Source: Lepas anatifera
Lineage: Eukaryota; Arthropoda; Thecostraca; Lepadidae
Reading direction: 5' to 3'
Length of the DNA stretch: 64,000 nucleotides
Assembly: GCA_034440635.1 (NCBI GenBank)
Contig: JAOTON010000385.1
Location: forward strand, 2,200,501-2,264,500
In this document: piece by piece, positions 1 to 11,174 of the stretch
Numbering within the stretch: the first letter of the stretch is position 1
Layout of the letters: each line of letters starts with the position of its first letter
Translations under genes and position numbers: made by a program
Notes under the pieces: model-generated
What the model was told of the DNA's origin: nothing
Database searches by the model: none
Seen by the model: only the letters and a program-made list of their open reading frames with translations

Positions 1-912
1 GCTCCCGAAACTATGGGCCACTCGTCAGGTCCCTCTTGGGTAAATTGGGAGCGTCATGTTAGCACTGAACCATAGCTTCGTTGTGTGGACTATTCATTAT
101 TGAATAACAACAAAAAATATAGAAAATTTCCTCAAGTCTGATTCAGATTCAGATGTATTCAAACAAGGTCCACTCAGTAGGGCTTTCACTTGTTCACGTC
201 GACATGATAAAACAATAAAGGATGACTTAATAGACATAAAATCAAAACCTATGCACTCGCACATCACACAGCACCAAAATACACATCACGTCAGCCAAAC
301 AACGCCGGAGATTTTATAAAATTCCTGAGACCGGTCTTAAATTGCAGATCACCCGGCTGAAGCCCACTCTGGTTTAGTGCCGTCTGACAGTTGACTTCAG
401 CTCAAGCGTGTTTGTCGCCTTTTCATTGAACCACTTAGATTCTGATGTATTCACAAGGGCCGTGAAGTATGTCTTCGACTCCAAACAGCCCTAATTTTCC
501 ACAAGATGAAACGTAAAATGGCAATAGGGCCCAGACAAACCTTTTCGTAATTCGGGTGATGGAACAGTTTTAAAATTTATTAGGAAATTACAAATTTTTA
601 ATGCTGTATTGATCCTCGTTTTGCTCAGGGCTTACCTAGGCATCATTAATCTGTGCCATGAATAGACATTGAATACAGCTGTAAAATTATATTATTCCTC
701 TAGTTCACGTCCTGCGAAATACAATTAATTTTTAAGTCAGTACTAGTATAAACAATGCGCTTTGGGAACAACTTTTCTCATCCAACTACATGCACAAGAG
801 CCCTAAGAGAGTTGGGCGTGGAGGCGGGGAGGGGATAGGGGAATATTTATTAAACGTTTATTTATTTATCTACTTGTTTATGGCACATGAATAATGAGGA
901 ATTATAACCTTT
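1..912. other. AT-rich intergenic, nothing recognised
   Basis: No long open frame, RNA gene or repeat structure was recognised. The stretch is AT-rich, with a short TTTA-rich run near 848-880. The last 20 bases (891-910) are repeated exactly beyond the following element at 1754-1773. Confidence 0.6.
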
Positions 913-1755
913 TTATCACGCGCATTGACGGGGGCGGGTACCCGCCCCCTCGGGTTTTTCGCAGATAGCAGAAAAACGGCGGCGCGTAGCGCCGCCGTTC
1001 TTGGTATACCTTTTCCTCATCATTTTTACAACTTCTGTGAAAATTTTAAGGTTAGGTCATATCAGGTCAGGTCACCAGTACAGGTCAAGTGACCCGACCT
1101 CAAAAAAGTTCAAGATAGCATAAGTCGGAGCAGGGTGAACTTATCCGATTGAAACTCATATCACATAATGGCCCTACCGAGTTCTCTAACATATGTTCCG
1201 GTATTTTTGATATCGATGACCTAAGGTCAGGTACGAGGCATGACCTCTCCATTGGAAATACATGGGAAAATGTTTTTTTACGGAATAACTCAGTAACGGA
1301 TGGTGATAGAGCATTTATTTTAGCTGCATTAGACTCGCCTGGGCTTTGCGGTTCTAATGATATGCATTTTATATAATTTGACCCTGACCTGACCTCAGGT
1401 CAGGTCAAATCCTTGATTTGACCTAGCAAGGTCAAATTATATATCATTTGATTTGGCTAGCTAAGAGGATTCATATAGTTCAAGTCGTTTTGCTCTATCT
1501 TTACTTGTTCAGATGTAATGCCCGAAAAACTGAATTTTACATGTTATCCCTATGACGGGCATGTTTTGACCTCTCGTGACCTTAAATGTGACCTGACAAA
1601 AAATGGTTCAAATGTTTTCGATGGAGAAGTGGTTGGGCAGCCCAACGCCGTTTATCGTTTTTCGCTACCTACCGTGGTTCTCGAGATCTTAGGGGGCGGG
1701 TACCCGCCCCCGTCAATGCGAAGGTGGCTCAGACCCCCGTCAATGCGCGTGTTAT
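913..1755 (+). mobile_element. piggyBac-like MITE with TTAT junctions
   Basis: The element is bounded by TTAT on both sides (913-916 and 1752-1755), with termini CACGCGCATTGACGGGGG at the left and its inverse at the right. A perfect 20-bp palindrome, GGGGGCGGGTACCCGCCCCC, lies just inside each end (930-949 and 1692-1711). The terminal motif occurs once at the left. At the right it occurs twice, separated by a GAAGGTGGC-type spacer. The interior has no credible protein but many GGTCA/TGACC motifs, including a DR4 pair at 1054-1069. The plan matches the TTAA-flanked element at 2325-3351, so I place both in one non-autonomous family. The piggyBac assignment rests on the junction and asymmetric ends, not on a transposase. 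TTAT instead of TTAA may be a mutated target site. Confidence 0.7.
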
Positions 1756-1773
1756 AATGAGGAATTATAACCT

Positions 1774-2324
1774 CCTATTATAACTAAAACAATGTTTTTC
1801 CTCTACTTGCCTAAAAAATAAATGTTTTTCCTCTAACTGCCTAAAAATATAGATAAATAAATGTCGAGTTTAAAGCTATTGATATCGATAAAGCTTATGT
1901 AGAAACATATGACAAAGAAGTAAAACAGTTGTAAAAAATATTTTCGGCCTTGTGATCTAAGCTACCCTGATCTAAGTGGCCCTGATGAGTTTAAAAAGAT
2001 TAACAAGTAAGAGAGACATACTATATCTCCGAAAACTTGGGGTGCACGACAGAATACACCCTGCCTCACAGTCTCCTTTGTAACACTCAGTACACTTTGG
2101 ATTACTCCAGGCATTGTGAATTCTTCTGGCTGGCTGGCAGCGAAAAGCATCCAAGCAAGAAAGATCTCATCTTCGCTCTCATAATTTTGGTGTGTAAAAA
2201 TATTACTCTATTCTTTTTTATAAAAAAACTTTCACGGCCTCATCCTATACCTATTTTCCTGACATTATGTGAATGTTCAAGTGTCAAAAGTTTATCATAG
2301 TCTGTTTTTCCGATTCAAGTAGAA
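1774..2324. other. Intergenic, nothing recognised
   Basis: AT-rich spacer between two MITEs. The short open frames here overlap on both strands and show no domain, splice pattern or repeat that I recognise. Confidence 0.5.
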
Positions 2325-2468
2325 TTAACCCTCGCCCCACCGGAGGGGGGCCATCGATGGCCCCTAAGGTTTTTCGGGATAGCAGAAAAACGACGAGGCG
2401 CAGCACCGCGGTTCAGGGCTCTACCTCTCACTGCATCATTTTCCCATCATCCCTGAAATTTTTACCCC

Positions 2469-2484
2469 GGGTCACCCAAGGTCA
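2469..2484 (+). promoter_or_regulatory. DR4-type nuclear receptor half-site pair
   Basis: GGGTCA, four bases, then AGGTCA. This is the direct-repeat-4 arrangement bound by RXR/USP heterodimers in animals. The same spacing is kept at the equivalent place in the copy at 56021-57062 and in the elements at 913 and 9580. Binding is inferred, not shown. Confidence 0.45.
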
Positions 2485-2804
2485 GGTCACCAGACGAAGT
2501 CAACCAAGGTCACCTCACTTCACTTTAGAGCTCTGTAAGAGCTACATTTCAAAGTCGATCGATTTGAAACTTCCTACGCTTCATAACCCTCCAGGGTCTA
2601 CAAGGTGTATATCCGGGATTTTTCGATTTCGTGCCCTGAGGTCAGGTCACGAGGCGACCTCTCCCATTGGAAAAGCATAAGGAAAAGTTGTTTCATGATA
2701 TAAAAGCCACAAAAATGATTGCAAATACTCAGACTGCTCAGAACAAAGTTTTTGGACACCCTTTCACGGATCCCAGGGGTCATATTTTCCCTTTGACTTT
2801 TCCA

Positions 2805-2830
2805 AGGTCATCCAAGGTCACCAGAGGTCA
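2805..2830 (+). promoter_or_regulatory. Three AGGTCA half-sites in DR4 series
   Basis: Three perfect AGGTCA motifs (2805-2810, 2815-2820, 2825-2830) are each separated by four bases. In the inverted copy near 56565-56591 the spacing is kept but the middle half-site reads AGATCA. That this is a functional response element is an inference. Confidence 0.45.
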
Positions 2831-3528
2831 AAAACAGTATTTTGGCAATAACTTTTGACCTAATTAAGCTAGAGCGGTGAAACAAACACCATCGTGTTTG
2901 TCTTGTCACTGGCTTTCATTTGATATACAGTAAGGTCACTTTCTGACCTTTCGTGACCTCAGGTCATATTAGGTCACGAGGTGACCTATGGAGGTCAAAC
3001 CACTGGCGGGAGGTCTTTACGTTCCACATAGCGGAAAAGTACTGGCAATTTGCTATCAAATGTACTTTACCAGGCCTCAATAGCTCTAATGACATAAGAG
3101 GTATGCCCAGTTTGCTCAATCATTGCATATTTGAGTGAAAATAGCCGATCTTGACCTAATTTGACCTCTGGAGGTCAAACCATTGACCTGAGCACTAAAA
3201 CATGCGAAGTAACTTCTTACTGAATTCACGCAAGCTTTCTATTGCCCTTTGCAGATTTGCGCTAACGCCCATATTTTCGGAGTTAGAGGGGGGCCATCGA
3301 TGGCCCCCGGTGGGCGAAGGTGGCGCCGGACCCCGGTGGGGCGCGGGTTAAGCAATTGCCAGAAAATAAATATATGCAGGACATTTTTCAGTCTTTCAAG
3401 ATGCGTCGTGGCAGCCTCACCTCACACGGTGCGTCAAAACTAGAGGGTCGGAGCAACATTTGGAATATATGTTGCCCAGGCTGGTTCAGGTTTCAATTTC
3501 GACCTTGCTCTCGTTTCGGCTACTGGAA

Positions 3529-3682
3529 GGCCAGTCTGGAGCGACCGATCATCACGCCCGTCATATTATTTGCTCCACCGGCCAGTCTGGAGCGACGCGA
3601 TCATCACGCCCGTCATATTATTTACTCCACCGGCCAGTCTGGAGCGCGATCATCACGCCCGTCATACTCTTTGTCTTCTTAT
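3529..3682 (+). repeat. 51-52 bp tandem triplication
   Basis: Three consecutive copies begin with GGCCAGTCTGGAGCG at 3529, 3580 and 3632, followed by GATCATCACGCCCGTCAT. The third copy lacks a few bases after GAGCG and diverges at its end. Confidence 0.85.
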
Positions 3683-5449
3683 AATGATATGGATGTGATC
3701 AGTGAATGTTTAATTGTAAACCAGCCCAACACCAAATTACTGAATCAAACGACTTTTTTTCAAGAGCTTCACTTTGCATTTTGTAAATGCTGAACATTGG
3801 CTTATACCATGCAGTGACATTGATCAAGTGCCTAACTATCTCCATAACACTGAATCTAAATTGTTGGAATAAGCGTATTTTCCATGCGAATGAGGATGGC
3901 TAATATCATAGCAACTAAAAAATATCCGGCTCTAAATCTCTACAACTTCGCCTCCATTTCCCAATGTTTTGGAACGAATTGTTAATGTTCATGGTCAGAT
4001 GTCTCAGCAATTTTTCTTCCAGTTCCCTGTCGTGGATGGCAGACATTTGGTGTTTCGTGAGGGCGACATCGGCTCTTTATGTGCACTTGGGTATGGCATT
4101 AGAGGTTATTTTGAGATGTTACCAGACATACGCCATTTCCAGAGCTGGGAGTAGACGAATGGTGGCAAATTAAAGAGGGTAAGTAGGTAGTATTTCATTC
4201 TATATATTGTGTAAGTATGGTGGCGTATTACTCCTAGTAATTTTCGGGATCATGTTCCATTGTTGATGAGCGTGAGAGGTGAGAAACATTAAATATGCTC
4301 TCAAATATTGTTATCTGGTGCATTTTTTATATGTTTTGCAGCAATCTTTTCTTCCTCCAGCCTCCTTTGAAGGTTTCGTTTCTGAGAGGCTATAATTAAA
4401 TTGTAAATAATTAAGCCACAGCGTGGATAAGTTCACCTCTCCAGAATGTAATCCCATACGATGTAGTCTCGTGTGCTGACGTTGAGAAATCCCCGAACGC
4501 TCGCTGGTTTCCACACTGGATGCATTTGTTTCTCCGCAAATCGCGTACCGCGTGGTGGGCGTAAGCAGTGCTACAACATTTTTGCGGGGGCGGACGGGCC
4601 CGAACTGGCGATGATGAGGGGAGAGGTGCCGAGGTTTAAGCATAATGGGTACCTTTAAAAACGCTGCCAATGTATTTCACTACCAATAGAATCGGAAGTA
4701 TTTAGGTAACCCCTTGCAATTGGTAGTCATAAAATACAAAACATTGAGGTCGAGTTTCAGCTTATTTGTAGGGGGGACGTCCCCATTGTTCACCTTTTGT
4801 CATCTGACACTGTCAGAATTTAGGCCAATGTCTTTTGATGATTGGGTAATGTTGTACAACATGCTTACTGTCCACGGAACTTCCTGAGATAATGGAACAA
4901 AACTCTGTGGCTTTCCATCGCGTCCTTAAAATTTGACAGCAAAGCTCGTGACATCCACGGAGCGCTCTGCCATCGCCCTGCACCCCGAACGGGTTTGTTT
5001 GTGCGTGTCTGCCATGGACGTCGATATCAACCTCTTTGGGGAGTACCCACCCAGTAGCAATCAACCACTAACATATCGTACATTTGAACTCAGGCTCTGG
5101 TACCATCCAATACCAGTGACTTCTATATCTAACAATGTCCTGGTATTGTGGCAGAATAACCTTGGCATTTCCCCCTTTTAGTGTACGTGTTAAAAAATTG
5201 TATTTAGATAGCAACAAACAATCGAATCTTTGCATAATGGGACCAAAAACCATCGAAGGCCCACGTCTGTATTTCCGGGTCCCACGTGTGCAGCTGCTCC
5301 TTGACCGAGGAAGTAGGCCACGCACAGCTGCAAGCGCCGCTCCGGAACGCCCCCGCGCTGGTGTTGCACTATCGATTGGAGGGTGTCACTCATTCCTCAT
5401 GGCCAGCGCCCGGAGGCTGCTGTCGTCGCGCCCAGACGCAGTCGCCGCT
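3683..5449. other. Intergenic, nothing firmly recognised
   Basis: No supported gene. Around 4010-4180 a pyrimidine tract and AG precede a roughly 150-bp open stretch, but its frames close before the next GTAAGT and I recognise no protein family there. A CpG-richer part begins near 5260. Confidence 0.5.
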
Positions 5450-5715
5450 GTTCCGCCAGGACAGGGGTGGCAATCTTCCCCGCTGTCCCGCCAGAGCGGG
5501 AATGGCATCTTCCCTGCTGTCCCGTCAGAGCGGGAATGGCATCTTCCCCGCTGTCCCGTCAGAGCGGGAATGGTATCTTCCCCGCTGTCCTGCCAGAGCG
5601 GGGGACATCTTCCCCGCTGTCCCGCCAGAGCGGGGTGGCATCTTCCCCGCTGTCCCGCCAGAGCGGGAATGGCATCTTCCCTGCTGTCCCGCCAGAGCGG
5701 GGTGACATCTTCCCC
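5450..5715 (+). repeat. GC-rich minisatellite, unit about 34 bp
   Basis: Eight or so copies of a unit built on CCCGCCAGAGCGGGAATGG followed by CATCTTCCCCGCTGT. Each unit contains the small hairpin CCCGCcagaGCGGG. Units vary by loss of AAT or gain of G. Open frames on both strands across it are by-products of the repeat. Confidence 0.9.
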
Positions 5716-8654
5716 TTCACTCACGTTTTTCTTCTATTATTATTAAGTCCGAGGCTGGCAAGGGCTGCCCTCCCCAAATAAACCGGCTGGATCCAGCCCT
5801 GCGATGTCCTGCCTTTCCAGGGACGTCATGAACGAATAATCCAAGGTGTTTATGGGAGAAATCAGGGATTTATTTTAAAACTTGCCGATGACACCATGAC
5901 CCACCTTGAGAGGGAATTCAATTCCAAGGCAAGGACCGAGACGTTCCCCTACCTGTGTTATCAAATATTATAGCGTAGAATGCTTTCAGGGGTTTCTACT
6001 ACTTCGTAAGGAAGCCTTTTATGTGCTGCTTGCTAACTTTACAAGAGCCTAAGTTTGTCGTCGGCCTCGCCTTTTGGCTAACTCACAAGTGGTGTTTCTT
6101 AACAAACCACGGCCTGGAACGACCAAATGAAAATCCACCTTGGCTTCCACACCACGCCGAGGTGAACACAACCGAATTGAGAGAGACGAGCGACCTCTTT
6201 AGCCTGGAATAGCCTCTACAGCGAGCGATTACCTGATGCCTTATTTTTGTCGCAGCTTAATGCTATTACTGTATTTCTAGCTCGGAGCAGCCATCAGCAG
6301 TGTCCATATATAAACCACAAGTGATTTATTAGTGAGTGAGCTATCTTGCAGGAGCTGTGTGTGGTGTGGTATATTTTGGTCGCGGTGTCGGCACAGCCTG
6401 GTGGTCGTCCGTCGGCGCCGCCCCCGCCTTTGGCCTCCTCCATTTGGGTAATAGTGTAAGCTACCATTTACCTCTGCCGCCGCCACCGCCGGCGCCGCGG
6501 TCCTGGCTCTGGCCTGGACACCGGTGGCGGCACCATTCTGGTGCTTTTTTTCTCTGGTGCAGGGAGCGGTGTATTGATAGCCGGCCGTATATGGTCTACG
6601 GCGGAAATGAGGGCCGGCAGGATTGCACGGATTCACGGACTCTGTTGGAACAGCTCTGGTGACGGTAGATCATGCTTCCCTCTCAGCTTCTCCTGCCATT
6701 GAGAAACCGGCCAGAGTGCTAACGAAACCTGGTTGTTCACAGTTGCGTCACAAGCCATTTGGTACACAAGACGAAAGTTTCGTGTATCTTATTGGTATAA
6801 CATAGATATAGGGTTCCGTTGACCAGAAGTCGACGCCGAGAGGCGTTTGAGGTGGTTTGGGCGGAGGGGGGTTCAAAGTGGCCAGAATCGTGAAAACTTT
6901 TTTTATCAGACACTTTGGAGGAGATGCCATTCCCCCTGGATCTGGCGGTGACGGTGACTGGACACTTGAAGCGTGTAATCCTCTCTGGTCAAGGAGAGGC
7001 ATTTTTGGCAATGCCTCTCTAGCCATGTTTGTAAAGAAAATCGAGAAAGCTGGTATGACATATTTTATCACTAGGTATAAAACATAAACATGCATTTAGG
7101 TGTTAATCGCCTTGTTTTCAAGGTCAACTCGTCCAAGTACAAAATGTATTCTAGGAACCTCAGATTTCCATTTCAGAGTTTCTCTGCCCCTAGAAAAGCT
7201 CACAAATGTCGAGCATAGAATTAAACAGCTTGAGGGAGCCAGTTAAAGAAACGTATCGCTTATTATCACTTAACCAGTTTATAAGAGTGTACCTCAGAGT
7301 ACACTATTACTTTACTACTTAATTGTACCACCCGACGACTTTTCACGCGTTTCTCAGTCATTGTGCTCTCCGTTACCTCAACAAGATCCTTTTGTTTGGA
7401 TCAACACTGATTTCAAATCTAGCGGATTCCCTGGGTGAAGTGTACTTTGATGCTCCAAGTCCCTGGCCGCTTGGTGTCAGTTGGCCATGTCATGGAATAT
7501 CTGTGGCTGGTGCGTCGTCACGCCCCATCCTGCTGCTCTCTTCTTTTCTCTCAAAGACATTTTTTATTTCGGACACGAATTGGTGAAACGTCATGTCAGA
7601 CAGCGTTAGCCACAAACATTCGATTTCGGACCTTCGTCGTTTCCAGTGACCGCTCCAGTGAGCTGCGGCTCCAGCCGGAGTCCAGCTTCTGAGTGAACTT
7701 GATCAGACTGTTCTGCACATCCTGGCAACCGGGCGGTGTTCGCTTGTTCATTTCCTCAGTGAGCCGATTCAGAGCTGGCCGCCACTCCAGCCAGTGATCA
7801 CCATCTCAGATGTGTGTTCTGCAGTTCCAGCGGTTGTATAACAGGCTGAATTTCGTGGCTGGATTTCCGCGGAGCGGTCTGTTCTGCCGGTCTCGGGTAT
7901 TGGCGGCGACGCCCCGCCAGGCTCATGCCACATCCATAATGTATCGCGGCTTGTGCGGCCGCGCCGCCGCCCAGACGCCCCGTTCTGTGAAGCCCGGCTT
8001 CGGTTCCCGACCTCCAGATTGCATGCCGCAGTAGCCCGGGAGTGTAAATCAGCTTCGTATGGCGAATGGGATATGCATGAATGGCGCGGAAGAATGAATG
8101 ATGTGCGGAAATAGCGCTGCTGCTTAAATTGCTAATGCTGGCAATGTGTGATATATTTAGCCAAGCCGCAGTGCGACTCAATAATAACGAAGTATCAGTA
8201 GCGCACCCAGGGAGGGTGCAGTGGGCTCGCCCCCTCCCCAAACGCTTCGACTCCAAAGTGCTGCTCCCTGTCCATGTCAGCCGGCGAAGGCGCCCGATGT
8301 TACGTTATAATATTATTAGGCGTCATTAATTTTACGTTACAATTGTTCGGCCAATTTCAAATTACGGCCAAATTCAAAGGGGAAGTTCCCTTTAGGATCC
8401 TGCCACCACCTGTCAAACATGCTGCCCCTCATCAGCCTGCCGCCCCTTCGTCAGCCGGCCCCCAACAACAAAAATCCTAGTTGTGCACCTGCTCAGTATT
8501 ACCATTTTTCTGCCCAGTTTTCAGAGGTGGCATAATTTTAGATTTCCGGTTTTCTGCACTTGTTTTGTTTTACTTTAATGTTTTAGCACACTTTGCTGTC
8601 AGCATAATGTTTTGGAAGATAAATTGCGATGCAGTTTCTTAGTTACCTTTTATA
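5716..8654. other. Intergenic with GC-rich patches
   Basis: No supported gene. GC-rich patches lie near 6380-6620 and 7850-8040. A perfect 10-bp stem occurs at 6994-7003 and 7010-7019 (GAGAGGCATT and its inverse). Nothing else was recognised. Confidence 0.5.
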
Positions 8655-8815
8655 CAGTAGCGTATACAAGGGGGAGGGGGCTCGAGGGCTCAAGCCCCCG
8701 AAATATCTGACTGTCTTTGGTTAATGCGTATCCAGAGGCCGCCTCGAGGCAATGGCGTGGGAGGCTCAAGCCCTCTAGTCCTCTCCCCCGAAATTAAGTC
8801 CTGGATCCGCCACTG
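8655..8815. mobile_element. hAT-like MITE, family B copy 1
   Basis: Starts CAGTAGCGTATAC and ends GGATCCGCCACTG, imperfect inverted termini. Internally it has the GGGCTCAAGCCC / CTCTAGTCCTC pattern shared with copies at 29553, 31287 and 55326. No clean 8-bp target duplication is visible, so the hAT assignment rests on the similarity of its ends to family A. Confidence 0.6.
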
Positions 8816-9579
8816 CCTATAAAATCCAGCTGTATTTACGAATGAAGAACTATTGTTATGATAAAACAACGTTTTTCCGCACAAAGTCACAAAAATGAAT
8901 ATCCCTGCTCTGGATTTGTGATCGGAGTTTCCTTGTGCATAATTCTTCTGCGTATGTGAGGAGCTGGGGCATTCCAGGACAGATCGACCAAGGCTTGACA
9001 CCACCATATCTAGAAAAAATCTGAAACTTCGTCTCCGGGGTAGTTTTGGGTCAGAAACACGCCTGTGAGAATCTTAGCCCCTCCAACCAACGGTGACCGA
9101 GTTATAGCCCGAGGCATTCTCGGGAGGTCACCTTGTAGACTCATCTTTGATGCTTCATAACTCCAAAACCCATTGCCTGATTAACAAGTTTTGTATATCA
9201 TTGAACTCGTCTTGAACTATACGTTATTTTGAAAAAGAAAATTTCAAAATTTGAAAAAAATTTTGACTTTTAATTTGTTTGACGTTTTCTTTTTTTACCT
9301 AGCTTGACCTTTTCGCAGTTGAAATTGCCCTTTTAAACACCTCAAAAATTTCTTCATAAAATATCTTTTGATAGAAAAAATTAAAAAAAAACGTTTTTGC
9401 TATAAGTTCCAAATTTTTAGCACCTAAGATAGGTATGCAGACGGTTTTTCACCACTGCGTTAGTACAGCCTTATGTTTAATGCCGCAAACAAAGCGATTG
9501 CTTTTGTAATCGGTTGCTTACAATCATATGGCATTTCTTTACGAAATTTTAATCGTGCAAGTGTCAAAATATATGAGAA

Positions 9580-11174
9580 TTAACACGCGCCCACACAAAG
9601 GGGTGCGCAACCGGCCTCTTCAGGTTACCACAGGTAGTAAAAAACACGTTCGCGCAGCGCCACCGTACTTCATGTACCTCTAACTCGAAATTTTTGCAGC
9701 TTCTGGAAAAAATTTTAGGTCTGGGTCATACCAGGTCAGAACGCCAACCCAGGCCAAGAGACCTAACCTCGAAAAACTTTGGGAGGTGCATCAATAGTAT
9801 CAAATTTTGCCTATCGTAGTTAGATTCACATTACATAGTAAGGTCGCCGAGCAAGATCATTTTTCGTAGCAGGATTTCTATATCGATAACCGGGAGCAGG
9901 GTCAGGGTCATGATCTTTCCATTACAAATGCATGGGGCAATTGGTAAATTTTAATAGCTTGCGAGAATTGAGAATTTCTGAGAATTGCGATTTAGGTTTT
10001 ATTTTTACGTTGTCGTGTCTGACTTGCCACTCCAGTTTGCTTAATATTCTTTTTACCATGCAGACCTAAGCCTGGCTCTAGGTCAAAGCAGGTTAATTTT
10101 GACATTTGACTAGGCAATATTATAACATACATAATCCGTTTGGGCTCAACAAGAGTGATCCAATGGAATGGTGCTGAAAATTTCTTTCTACGGCTCTCCT
10201 CTGTCACCTATTATGCCACAAAATTTAGGTTTCCACTTAGTTCCTGTAAGAAATACTGTGACCTCGAGCAACCTCAAAGGTGACACGACCAAACGATTGT
10301 ATGTAACATATCCGGTAGTGATTAAAACTGGCTATTTAGCGGCATCACTCCCAGTGCACTGTGTCATTATTCATCTGGGATTCTGGGATCCGTGTTATCT
10401 ATGAAATGATCACCTTGTAAAAATATCATGAGGCAACCTGTTCAAGTGACAAAGTCGTATGTGTTACACATTCAGGACATTTTTTTCGCATAGATGAGCA
10501 GATCCAAATTACTTTTTGGGAATGAAAGCCTTTCAGACAAGCTTGTTTACATTGCATGAATCCTCTCAAACGTATGCTGTGCTGCACTGGGTCACCTTGT
10601 ATCGATACTATTTTTCCATCTCCGGGAACGATGTAATTGTGTGAGTTAGTGGTGCTCATATGATAAGTTATACTTGTTTCAATTATGGATAAAGTCGCAA
10701 CATATTTGTAAATTTTCGTTTAAGGCTGAAAGGTCCATTATTAATAAGTTCATTTGCCTTCGTCTCCCCCGAAACAATGGATCCCTTTCTATCACTTAAT
10801 GGCTGTAATTTTTATTTTTATAAATATTGTCTAAGTTGTTCCCAGTTCAGTTTTAGGAGTAGGTGTCTCACTAGAGTCATCAAGGGACTTTTACATAGAC
10901 CCCGACCCCACCACCCAAACGAGCAACTCCCACGATGAAGTGTTAATCAAGGAACCAAAGTTGAAAGTCCCACAAGGCATAACGACGACCGTCTGGCCTT
11001 CAGTATTTACAGTGCCTACCACCTCCCAGTTGACCTAAATTAATTTTCCAGAAGTTGAAAAATGTTGTGTTAGAGGTATATGGAGTACGGTGACGCTGCG
11101 CGAAGGTGTTTTTTTACTACCTGTAGAGACCTGAGGAGGCTGGTAGCCCACCCCCTAGGGTGGGTGCGTGTTAA
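9580..11174. mobile_element. TTAA-bounded core of the inverted repeat
   Basis: TTAA at 9580-9583 and 11171-11174 brackets inverted termini CACGCGCCCAC and CACGCACCCACCC. These resemble the ends of the elements at 913 and 2325. A DR4 pair (GGGTCA, four bases, AGGTCA) sits at 9723-9738, in the same context (after CTTCTGG and an A/T run) as in the 913 element. Similarity continues outside the TTAA into both flanks, so either the true ends are the outer arms or the element lies inside an older inverted duplication. Confidence 0.6.
10863..10965. repeat. Dispersed repeat, copy shared with 45655-45765
   Basis: The block around GTCATCAAGGGACTT, then ACCCCACCA-CC-AACG, recurs near 45655-45765 with similar spacing and trailing sequence. 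Family unknown. Confidence 0.55.

Larger units (their letters stand above)
2325..3351 (+). mobile_element. TTAA-flanked piggyBac-like MITE, rich in GGTCA
   Basis: TTAA lies at both ends (2325-2328 and 3348-3351). The left terminus reads CCCTCGCCCCACCGG and the inverted right terminus reads CCCGCGCCCCACCGGGG. CCATCGATGG-centred palindromes flanked by G and C runs sit at 2347-2364 and 3289-3308. The right end repeats the CGGTGGG-GCG motif twice, while the left has it once. I count about 22 GGTCA or TGACC pentamers between 2460 and 3200, far above chance. A DR4 pair lies at 2469-2484 and a triple DR4 series at 2805-2830. A second, inverted copy is at 56021-57062. No transposase is encoded, so it would depend on an autonomous relative. 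Confidence 0.82.

Noticed and set aside
4023..4177. Possible exon after TTTTTCTTCCAG resembling a third transmembrane helix of a class A receptor (WMADIWCFVRATSALYVHLG)
   Set aside because: The frame stops before the next donor site, the DRY-like motif is absent and no neighbouring exon fits.
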